Shown here piece after piece: positions 1 to 7,854 of a stretch of 13,426 nucleotides of DNA. Under the pieces are notes generated by a model. The model made no database searches. It was given only the letters and a program-made list of their open reading frames with translations, and was not told the DNA's origin. The stretch comes from Pleurotus ostreatus/Saccharomyces cerevisiae fusant. Its lineage: Eukaryota > Opisthokonta. Each line of letters begins with the position of its first letter. The first letter of the stretch is position 1. The translations under genes were made by a program, and so were the position numbers. Location of the stretch: assembly GCA_024196135.1 (NCBI GenBank), contig JAMQCK010000971.1:1-13426 (forward strand). The letters are read 5' to 3'.

Positions 1-247
1 CCCCACCCTCCCCGCCGCCCCCGACCTCCCCCTCGCCAACGCCCCCGCCAACGGCGCCGCCTCCCACAACGCCGTCCTCTACCTCGTCCACTACGTCCCC
101 GAGACCGCCTCGCACTCCGTGCACGAGGTGCCCTTCCCGGCGGGCGTCGACCCGCGCAGCGTGACGTCGCTCAGCTTCGACGACTATAATGCGGTGGTGA
201 CGCTGACGACGCTGGAGGATGTGGCGTATTGTATGCATTTGATATGA
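1..247 (+). CDS. C-terminal end of an unrecognised protein (5' partial)
   Basis: An open frame enters from the left edge (codons begin at base 2) and ends at TGA 245-247, giving the last 81 residues of a protein. The first part is Ala/Pro-rich, low-complexity sequence. The last part is more ordered, with alternating hydrophobic residues (VTSLSFDDYNAVVTLTTL) that look like beta strands, and it ends in YCMHLI. Third positions are almost all G or C, as in the other genes of the window, which supports real coding. The pattern is loosely like the last strand of a beta-propeller or F-box-type protein, but that is only an impression and no family is claimed. The gene converges with the BTB gene on the opposite strand. 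Its stop codon lies inside the first unit of a 17-bp tandem repeat. Confidence 0.6.
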   Translation, partial: PTLPAAPDLPLANAPANGAASHNAVLYLVHYVPETASHSVHEVPFPAGVDPRSVTSLSFDDYNAVVTLTTLEDVAYCMHLI

Positions 248-292
248 GGGGGGTGGGGGTATGAGGGGTGCGGGGATATGAGGGGTGCGTGG
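242..292. repeat. Three tandem 17-bp G-rich repeats over a stop codon
   Basis: Three contiguous 17-bp units lie at 242-258, 259-275 and 276-292, with consensus RTATGAGGGGTGCGGGG. The second and third differ at two positions; the first differs more. The first unit contains the TGA stop (245-247) of the upstream reading frame. The strand asymmetry (G-runs on +) could allow G-rich secondary structure in the 3' UTR. Confidence 0.8.
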
Positions 293-420
293 AAAGAAGG
301 GTGAGGAAGAGGAAGATGAGGGCGTAATCCTCGTCAGCATGAATGCGAGAAGCGTAGCATCATGGACTTGGCTTCGTATACTTACCGTGTATGGTACCGC
401 CCTGCTGGCCAGGGATGGGA

Positions 421-458
421 CGGAGGTCATTACACGAGGCGGAGGTCGTTACACGAGG
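421..458. repeat. 19-bp direct tandem duplication
   Basis: Two adjacent 19-bp copies, 421-439 and 440-458, differ at a single base (CGGAGGTCRTTACACGAGG). This looks like a recent small tandem duplication in non-coding sequence. Confidence 0.8.
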
Positions 459-643
459 ATATCTGTGTATTCGCTCCGTACACAGGCTGAAAGACTTGAC
501 CACGACGCACAGGTTTTCACAACAACAACCATAGTATTCAAATTCAACTACGTATATATCAGTAAACCAAATCATGAGATGAGAGTGCGCGGAGATACAA
601 GTACAATGCATATTTCCAGAACAAAACATTTTTCGTGAGTAAA

Positions 644-674
644 CGTTCGTTCGTTTCGTTAGTTCGTTCGTTCG
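644..674. repeat. Imperfect TTCG microsatellite
   Basis: About seven TTCG-like units occur, interrupted by TTTCG and TTAG variants, just downstream of the BTB gene stop, probably in its 3' UTR. Confidence 0.7.
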
Positions 675-722
675 ATCCAGCCATACCATGTTGGTCCATT
701 CCACCCATTCCATTCCTACACT

Positions 723-3700
723 TCAATCCTTCATAACACCCTCGACGACACCCGCCAGCTTCTCCCCGTCCACCAGCGCGCCGAGGTTCTCCATCAGCGC
801 GTATTTCATCTCGTTGATGCGCACCACCGCGTCGACGCCGAGCCTGCGGCCTTCCTCCTTGGACAGCGGGGTGCGGCGCAGGCATAGGTCCTTGTAGGCT
901 TCCTTCGCCCAGCCCTCGATGCCGTACTTCTCGCCCAGGACGAGCTTGTCGACGGAGGAGGCGAGGGGGGCGAGCTTATTGATCACCAGCTTGCGCAGGA
1001 CGTCGATCTTCCACTGCATGACGAGCTCAAGGACGCCGGTCCACTGCTCGGCCGTTGTTGGACCGGAGCTCACGAAGTCGCTGAATCGGGTGAGTGCAGG
1101 TTCAGACGCGAGGTAGAGGAAGACTTACGGATAGACGAGGCTGAGCAGTTGGTCAAAGTCATTCGCTTTGGCGTCGTTGAGAACTAGAGGCTCGCTCTCC
1201 GTGCGGCCTATGCGATGGCCGCGCAACATCTCTTTCCAAACGGGGGATGACTTCTGGAAGAAGTGCTTGTATATGCGGTACATGACCGTCTCGACCTTCG
1301 AAGCTCGTCAGTGAGCGAGCGAAACAGAAGCTGCGTGGAACTTACCTTGACATATAGCGTCCCGTCCGTAAAGTAGAAGTTGGGCGAATGATGAACATCG
1401 ACACTACGCGGCGGGTGAGCGCGAGGGGCATCCAGCCCAGAACGCGTCGAGCGCGAAGGGCTGGGCGAGATGCGGCGACGGTGGTAGACAGGCGAACGGG
1501 AACGCGAGCGCGAGCACGATGATCGGGTCACCACGACCGGTCTCCTAGGTATATACGAGTTATGGGGATTCCACCTATCATGGACCGAAGGTGAGCGCGC
1601 CCGACGACTATGCGCATGCGAAGGCGGACTGCCGCGGTTCACGTCGTCTTCCGCGGGACCATGGGCCTGCCGCCCGCGATACGCCGAGCGCGAGCAAGAC
1701 CGAGGGCGGCTGCTCTCCGTGTTCGTGACGGAGCCCATAGCAACAGGGCTGTAGGGTCGCGACACATGTACGGTCTGTCGGGGACTGTTGCTTGCCCTGC
1801 TGGATTCGCTGGTACTAGTGTCATAGACGATGAAGGGTAGCCGCTGAGGCGGGGTCGGGCACGGCTCGGGCGCGAAGACGCTGACCGGATGAGCAGACGG
1901 CGTAGATACACTGGACTCTGTCCCCGAGCGATGGCTCATGGGCGAACCTGGCGGCGGGTGCCTGGTGCTGCGAGGGCAGGACAGCTTGCTCGAGACCGAC
2001 GGACCGCGAGGAGAGACTTGCGAGGCCTGAGCACCATCGTGAGCAACGATGGACCTCTGGTCCCTCGCCTGACTCGATGGTGCCCGATGAATGGTAGGCA
2101 CGGCAATGCGCACAGGGGACGCGGGCGCCTTTGTCGCAGGACTCCCAATGTAGCACGGTGAAATCGGAGGGCTATAACGCACATCGGGAGCCAGGTGCCC
2201 ACGCTGCATCCCTGCGCCAGCCCCCATCCGCGGAGAAGGCAGGGAGATGGCCGTCACAGGTTCCGCGGTCATGGCTGCTGCGATATCGGCGTGAGCAACA
2301 GTTTGCGCGTGCGTGGGTAGGTGCGTACGCGCGATGGCTTCGGCATGAGCAGCCGCGTTGGCCCGCACGGCGGCCTCCGCAACAGCTCTTGCGGATGGGA
2401 TATCGACCCGCGGCGGCTCAACCCTGCTCGTCGTGGAGTGGCGGGAACTCTTGCCACCCTGCGAACATGCGCTGTCGCCCTTCGTGCTGTGTCGGTCGTC
2501 CTTCACACTTTGTCTATCGTCATGCGAACGTACGCTGTCGTCCTTCACTCTACGCCTGTCTCCCGTCGTACTGTGCCGGTCGTCCTTTGTGCTGCGTCTG
2601 TCGTCATTCGCGCTGTGCCCATCGCCCCCGCTGCGCCTCGTGCTGGCCGGGGACCTCACCGATAGATCCCGCGGAACGAGCACAGGTGAAGGGGGGTATT
2701 CGGTTGAAGGACATTTAGAAGGCAAACGAGTGGAACGATGAATAGGAGAAGGCGAACGGGTGCGAGGAGGGCTATTAGAAGCCAACCGGGTGGACGCACG
2801 ACGGTGAGGTGAAGTCGCGATAGAGGAAGGAGCGCCGTGTGACGAGAGATGTGTGGAAGTTCGACGAGAGGTGGGCGGACGACTGGGTGGCGCGTCCTGC
2901 GGCTGTTCTCGAGGAGCACTGCGATGCGACTCCGCCCTCCCTTCGTCGATGCCGTGAAGGCCAGAAGACGCCACCGCAACACTAGACCTTGGCGAGTGCT
3001 GTACACGCTCGGGCGAAAACGCGTGGTGAGTCACCGGGTTCAGGAGATTGTGAATTGAGGAATGCGAAGACGGGCTCATAGGGATCGCCACCCCAGGACC
3101 AGGAGTATCGCATGTTTGCGTAGCCTTTCGCCAGGCTTCCAGGTAGGAAGATTCAGGATGCGCGACCGAGGCAGGAGTGGATTCCTTCGGCCTGCCAGCG
3201 AACCCGAAAGGCGTAAGGAAATCATCGTTGTCGCGTTCCCATGGTCTCCTCGGTGGCTGAGGGATCGAGCGCGCAGGGGAAGGCGAGCGTACATAGGAGG
3301 GTGAGCGTGCATGAGACGGCGAGCGGGTCCGGCGCTCGGAAGAGGGCGAGCCCATGCTGCTAATCGGAGAGAACGACGGGTGCTGCACCATCGGAGACGG
3401 CTCCTGCGAGTAATGCGAGGACGACGTCGCCACAGAGAGCGGATGGGTCGAAGGCAAGGGAGGTACCGGCGGCACAGGCAGGTTCCTTGACGGCACGTCC
3501 TGAGGGTGCACACCTGACGAGCGGTGGGCCCTCGTCACTGGCGTAGCTTGTACGTTGGCTAGCACTGGCGCTGGCAGTGGCGGCATCGACGACGAGACCG
3601 AGTTGGGGGTCGACACCGCCGGAAATTGCACCGGACCCCTCGACGGCGTCGCGGATTCATGACTGTACTTCGACTCGGACTGTGCGTCGGATTCGAAGTC

Positions 3701-5204
3701 CCTCTGAGCATGCTCGCCAATATCGGACCACGACCCACGGTCTGAATGCAAGTCTCGACTGGACCTCGAGCTTCGGTCAGATCTGGAACTGTGGTGCGAG
3801 TCGACGTGACTGTACGGCGAGTAGCCCAGCGAGCTCGAGTGCGCCGACGAGTAGCGCGACACAGAGCCTGGGCTTGCGAGCGCGGAGGCCGGGAGCGCGA
3901 CGCGGCTCGGCGTGGGCTGCTGGGACTCGGGCAAGGACGGCGGCAGCTCGACCTGCGCTGGCGAGGGTAAAGTATCGCGCTCGCGATGCGGGGACGGCTG
4001 CTGCGACTCCGGGAGAGGCACGCGGGCTGCGATCTCGCTCCCAAGCACCGACAGAGGCTGCTGAGGGTGCCGGGGCGAGGGCTGTAGGGACGCCGGAAGC
4101 GGTACCTTGGCCGCCATGAAGGGACCGCGAGGACCCCTAGGGGACAGGCGATGGAAGTCCTGCACCTCAGAGAGTGCAGATAGCGTACTCCTCGATGCCG
4201 TACTTCCCTCGCGCGAGGACTTCGTGCCATGACGGCGCAGAAGCGTGGAAGGTGACCAGCTATGGTTCTCGGACATGGACGGCGTAGGCAGCGCAACCTG
4301 CGCGGGCGACAGCGGAGGCCTATCGTACATCGACAGCTCTCCTGACAAAGGCACAATCACTCTCGGTGCAGACGGTGGTGAGGTGGGGGACCAGATGGGT
4401 GAGGGTGGCAGCTGCGGGTACGTATCCATAGGGTGCATGATGGGAGATGGGTCCGCGCTCGGTGGCCCGCCACCTAGGTACGCATAGCCTGGGGGATATC
4501 CCGCGACGTGGTTGAGCGGTCGTGGGGAGCGGCTACGTCCTCGCCGGGGAGAGGCTGCTTCTGACTCGGACCCAAGAAGGATGCATCGAGGGCGGCGCGA
4601 CGCAGACGAGCGAGAATGACTGGAGCAGCTCCGGATGCGCGTTAGAGTGATTGGAGAGTTCTGCGGCGGGATAGTCATGGGATGCGGCTGGGGGGACTCG
4701 ACGAAGCTGTCAGGCGAGCAGCCGCGAGTCGACGCCTCTCCCTTCGAATGGTGGGTAGCGAGGAAGTCCGGGCGATGGTGGGAGCCATGGAAGTGACGCT
4801 CGAAGTCCTCAGACGGGATGAGCGCCTGGGAATGCGGACGTTCCGTGGGGGAGAAGGTGATAGTCGACTGGTCATCGAACGTGCTATCCATCGCGGTTGA
4901 GCTCGCGGTGTCTAGCGCGCTGGGGAGCGTCGAGTTCGCCACAGACGGCACTCCACCGTCCTGTGGAGCGCTGGTGTCGATAGGCGCCAGCCTCATGTCG
5001 CCGCCTGGGGCTGACACGGTGGACCAGGAATTCGCACTTCCGCTGGACGGGCTCTTCGTCGTCTTCGAGGAAGCCACTGGGGGAGGTATGAGCGCATGCC
5101 CAATGTTTAGCCAGCCGCCACGTACCAGACCTGGGACTCCCGCATGGCGTGACGTCGCCGACGTTCCTCTGAGGAAGCTGGGGGGTTTGCTCGGCCGCAG
5201 ACAT
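723..5204 (-). CDS. Large Ser/Pro/Arg-rich protein with C-terminal BTB/POZ domain
   Basis: Four exons are joined (minus strand): 5204-5126, 5076-1346, 1295-1129 and 1080-723, with introns of 49, 50 and 48 bp (GTACGT, GTAAGT and GTAAGT donors; all with AG acceptors). The product is 1,444 aa. I chose ATG 5202-5204 (MSAAEQTPQLPQ) because the long frame has no ATG start upstream and the exon-1 frame joins it exactly across a 49-bp intron with a CTAAAC branch point. Residues 1 to about 1250 look disordered: Ser/Pro stretches, RS/SP repeats near 603-637 and 1185-1238, DDRxS-type repeats near 840-905, and an Ala-rich segment near 915-962. Residues about 1257-1444 match the BTB/POZ family of Agaricomycetes (NFYFTDGTLYVKV, YRIYKHFFQKSSPVWKEML, LGEKYGIEGW, EEGRRLGV). 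BTB domains dimerise and often recruit Cul3; that role is inferred here. A nuclear site is possible but unproven. Confidence 0.88.
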
Positions 5205-5298
5205 GGCTCGCGCTTGGTGGACGATAGCGGGGACAAGTCTTGGAGATTGTCGGTTGCGCTCGAGAAGATAAGATGCAGAGACAAGAGACAAGTGGCCC

Positions 5299-5325
5299 TC
5301 AGACGTGGGGAAAGGGCGTGGACAT
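5299..5325 (-). promoter_or_regulatory. Possible upstream ORF (8 codons) in the BTB gene leader
   Basis: An ATG at 5325-5323 opens a frame of eight codons (MSTPFPHV) closed by TGA at 5301-5299. No other ATG lies between it and the chosen BTB start at 5204. If transcription starts above 5325, this uORF would be translated first and could dampen expression of the main ORF. Its -3 base is T, a weak context; the main ATG has G at -3. The transcription start is not known. Confidence 0.35.
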
Positions 5326-5334
5326 GTAATCAAA

Positions 5335-5355
5335 CCTTGGGCAGCGTGCCCAAGG
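5335..5355. repeat. Perfect 9-bp inverted repeat with 3-nt loop
   Basis: The left arm CCTTGGGCA (5335-5343) and right arm TGCCCAAGG (5347-5355) are exact reverse complements around GCG. It sits 131 bp upstream of the BTB start codon. It could be a palindromic protein-binding site in the promoter or a hairpin in the leader RNA. Confidence 0.75.
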
Positions 5356-5381
5356 CGTGTCCGCTAGAGCGTCAATGAAAA

Positions 5382-5405
5382 CGTGCATCTCCGCGAATAT
5401 GCACG
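5382..5405. repeat. 7-bp inverted repeat with 10-bp spacer
   Basis: Arms CGTGCAT (5382-5388) and ATGCACG (5399-5405) are exact reverse complements separated by ten bases. It is the second inverted repeat in the BTB upstream region. A dimeric regulator site is possible; chance is not excluded for arms this short. Confidence 0.5.
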
Positions 5406-5678
5406 GATCAACCGGGAGATCGCTGCTCATTACCTCGACGGAGCTGGGGGTGATAGGCCTGCAGCTGGATCGCAAACGTACGTCGTGCTTCCTGGGCTAC
5501 TTGAATAATCATTGAACTCATCATGACCGTAGGAAGAGAGGGACATGCTCTTTAGTCCACTTTTGATCAGCGACTTATCAGATACCCACGGAACTCATCA
5601 ACTGCACGCTCTGGCGGCGACGGTCATGAGACGCGTTGAAGATCTGTTATTCGCAGACGAGGCATCATAAGGCGAAGA

Positions 5679-6070
5679 TCACAGCGACACCAGGACGCCA
5701 TGAAGCAGCCCGGGTACCTCCAGGCTAGTCCGAACGGTCACGAACGTCGCCTCAGGGTTCTTCCAGCGCTCTGGAATCCATGACCCAGGTGCATACCCCG
5801 ACACGGGGAGATGGTATACAGTCCACCGCTTGTCGAAGACTAGCAGACGTACTGCGGTTACCCAGAGCTGGGTGCCTGTCCCAAGGTCGACACCCTCCGA
5901 CCGTACATGGTTCACCTGCGCCCCTCCTGATGCGCCCCCCTGCGCCAATACACCGCCCTCTGCTCATTGTTTTGAACTCCTTCTTTGCCGGGGCACTCTA
6001 CGCGTGCGACGTCCACCGCGTCTTCCGTCGTCATCGCATATTCCCTCCGTGAAACAAACACCTCGAACAT
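5679..6070 (-). other. Weak gene candidate or gene remnant
   Basis: An 79-codon frame ending at TGA 5681-5679 encodes plausible protein sequence (TQLWVTAVRLLVFDKRWTVY, then WIPERWKNPEATF), unlike the Arg/Ser-rich shadows elsewhere. No ATG opens it directly. A second frame starting at ATG 6070-6068 (a second ATG lies at 6034) can be joined to it in phase by removing 5916-5953, giving 117 aa. However, that intron would be only 38 bp, shorter than any other in the window, and has no branch point I can see. It would be transcribed away from GH76 and its start lies about 70 bp from the GH76 TATA box. I recognise no family. It may be a real small gene, a decayed gene, or chance. Confidence 0.2.
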
Positions 6071-6141
6071 CCGTGGCTCCACCGCAACGCCCTCCCTTGA
6101 TTGAATAAAGGGATCGCCATGTGAACCCCGCAGCGAGGTTT

Positions 6142-6147
6142 TATAAG
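6142..6147 (+). promoter_or_regulatory. TATA box of the GH76 gene
   Basis: TATAAG within TTTTATAAGT lies 93 bp before the GH76 ATG. A transcription start about 30 bp downstream would give a leader of roughly 65 nt, covering the CT-rich stretch at about 6190-6220. This supports 6240 as the start, since it is also the first in-frame ATG. Confidence 0.55.
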
Positions 6148-6239
6148 TGAGAGTCCTCTCGACCGGAGTTGTTCTCGTCTCCAATTACTTACTCTCCGTC
6201 TTCCTTTCCTCTCTTTCACGGATCCCTAGCCTGCTTACG

Positions 6240-7638
6240 ATGTCGTTCCTTGCACTCGCTTCCCTCGTTCTCGTCGCGCTCCAGGCGCGCGCGTCCGTGA
6301 TGCCCATCCGTGCACCCGCTGCTGCCGCCAAGTGCCAGAAGTATGTCGACAGCGCGAGCAAGGCTGCCGCAGCGCTCCAGTCCGAGTACTTTAAGGACGG
6401 GACGTACGGGGACCAGGCTATCTGGATCGGCGCGGTGGACGCGTTCTACCTCAACCGATGTAAGTCTATCCTAACTCTCGATCTCGCGATGCATACTCAT
6501 ATGCGCAGTGGACGACGTCGCCGGTACCTCGGACTACAAGGACGTGATCACCACGGTCTTCAACGGGCAGGAGGAGTGCGTTCACTCCCCCCTCTTCAAC
6601 TCGGCATCTCGCTGACCTCTAACCTATCCTACGCAGCTACCTCACGAACGGCGGCTCCTACGACGACGTGCAATGGGTCTCCATCGCCTATCTCGCGTAC
6701 GGTGACCAGGAGAACGCGAAGAAGTACTATGACATCGCCAGCAGCGCGCGCGACTCCCAGACGTGCGGCGGCGGCCTATTCTGGAGCAGCGCTCGCGACT
6801 ACAAGAACTCGATCACGAACGAACTGTACCTCGCGCTCTCTGGGTACATGTACGACGTGACGAAGGACCAGCAGTACCTTGACAACCTCAAAGATCGTGC
6901 GTGGAGTTACGGTAGAGCCAAGGCGGCGAGCTGACCCCGAATATGCAGTCTACGCGTGGTTCAAGGATTCGAAGCTCCTGGGCGACAAGGGCTGTGAGTA
7001 CTCCGGTATCTCCTGCTGATATTCGCTCACATGGATCGCAGTGTACAACGACGGCCTGACCAAGGATGGCTCGTGCGCGAACAATGGCGAGAACCCGTGG
7101 ACGTACAACCAGGGTGTCGTGCTCGTTGGCCTCGGCTACCTCTACAAGAGTAAGTTCAGCAACGGTTCTGCGGAATGCGGGTCTCATCACGACTTCAGAC
7201 GACAACCAGGACCAGGCATACATCGACGCGGCGTACAAGCTCGTCGACGCCGTCATCGACAACCTCACGATCGACGGCGGTCTTCGCGAGAACTGCGAGA
7301 CCACCTCCCAGAACTTGTGCAACGCAGACCAGACGTCGTTCAAGGGCATCTTCACGTACTACCTGTACGTATACTCGACTCCCTTATTTCGACCCTCATC
7401 ACTTACTTATCATCCCTTTAGCGCCTGGTTCCTCGAGATCACTGGCAAGGACAACGGCACCAAGTACTCCGACTTCATCAAAGCGCAGGCCGACGCCGTC
7501 CTCAAGAACGCCGCCCAAGACGGCGACAAGTACACCAACCTCTGGTACGGCGCCGACGAGGGCGCCGCCAAGCACTCCTCGCAGAGCCAGGGCTCTGCCC
7601 TCGGCGCCCTCCTCGCTGCGAGCAAGCAGAGCTGCTAA
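6240..7638 (+). CDS. Secreted glycoside hydrolase family 76 protein (alpha-1,6-mannanase type)
   Basis: Seven exons are joined: 6240-6459, 6509-6575, 6637-6896, 6949-6993, 7042-7149, 7199-7364 and 7422-7638. The six introns are 49, 61, 52, 48, 49 and 57 bp, all GT..AG, and every junction keeps frame; the product is 360 aa. Residues 1 to about 18 form a signal peptide (MSFLALASLVLVALQARA). The GH76 signature YDDVQW has the adjacent Asp105-Asp106 pair; in characterised GH76 enzymes such a pair carries catalysis (nucleophile and acid/base). Other family marks are CGGGLFW and ENPWTYNQGV near 214-223. GH76 enzymes act on alpha-1,6-mannan; the yeast members Dfg5 and Dcw1 are GPI-anchored wall-remodelling proteins. 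This one ends in AASKQSC without a hydrophobic GPI tail, so it is probably released. Its role may be wall remodelling or mannan degradation; the sequence does not decide. Confidence 0.93.
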
Positions 7639-7803
7639 ACGCGTTACGTGACAACATGTCACAGTTCATTTACGACCACGTGTAGCTCCCGGGTTATGAC
7701 GATGTACTACTCGGTAACGGCTTGCTTTTGTACTCCCACCATCGCTTTCCTTCACGCACCGTCGGACCTACCCGCATACTTTACGACCACTGGTGACGCA
7801 GGC

Positions 7804-7811
7804 TATATTTA
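7804..7811 (+). promoter_or_regulatory. TATA box of the EthD-like gene
   Basis: TATATTTA lies 51 bp before the ATG at 7855, implying a very short leader. The ATG itself is in a strong context (GACCATGG). Confidence 0.5.
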
Positions 7812-7854
7812 TTGCAATATAACTTATCGAACTCACAAATTTTGAAGACTGACC

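Larger units (their letters stand above)
248..722. other. Convergent intergenic region (two 3' ends)
   Basis: These 475 bases separate the stop of the left-edge gene from the stop of the BTB gene, so both 3' UTRs and polyadenylation sites should lie here. The base composition becomes more AT-rich between about 500 and 680. Short open frames on both strands (about 117 codons) overlap each other antisense, lack splice support and look like chance. Apart from the three short tandem repeats listed separately, I see nothing else. Confidence 0.6.
5205..6239. other. Divergent intergenic region between BTB and GH76 genes
   Basis: This gap of about 1 kb lies between the starts of two divergent genes, so it should hold both promoters. 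The BTB side has a pyrimidine-rich leader on the - strand, a short upstream ORF and two inverted repeats. The GH76 side has a TATA box and a CT-rich leader (about 6190-6220). The middle (5410-5670) shows nothing I can identify. A weak - strand gene candidate lies at 5679-6070. Confidence 0.6.

Noticed and set aside
285..713. Overlapping frames of about 117 codons on both strands in the first gap.
   Set aside because: They overlap antisense, span tandem repeats and an AT-rich 3' UTR-like area, and have no splice motifs or family resemblance.
1440..1600. RS-rich stretch as a sign of an SR splicing factor.
   Set aside because: No RNA-recognition motif is present; the only recognisable domain is BTB/POZ. 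RS repeats alone do not define the family.
2131..2718. Long + strand frames antisense to the BTB gene (also at 3577-4119 and 4818-5378).
   Set aside because: They are mirror images of Ser/Arg-rich codons, have no splice or promoter support, and show Arg/Cys-rich shadow composition.
1208..5284. Taking the long - strand frame as a complete 1,358-aa single-exon gene.
   Set aside because: Its 5' end begins with a TTG rather than an ATG, and its 3' end reads past a GTAAGT donor at 1345 into non-BTB sequence. The four-exon model restores both the start and the BTB domain.
6147..6239. Earlier start for GH76 at 6147.
   Set aside because: That codon is GTG and abuts the TATA box; the ATG at 6240 begins a proper signal peptide.
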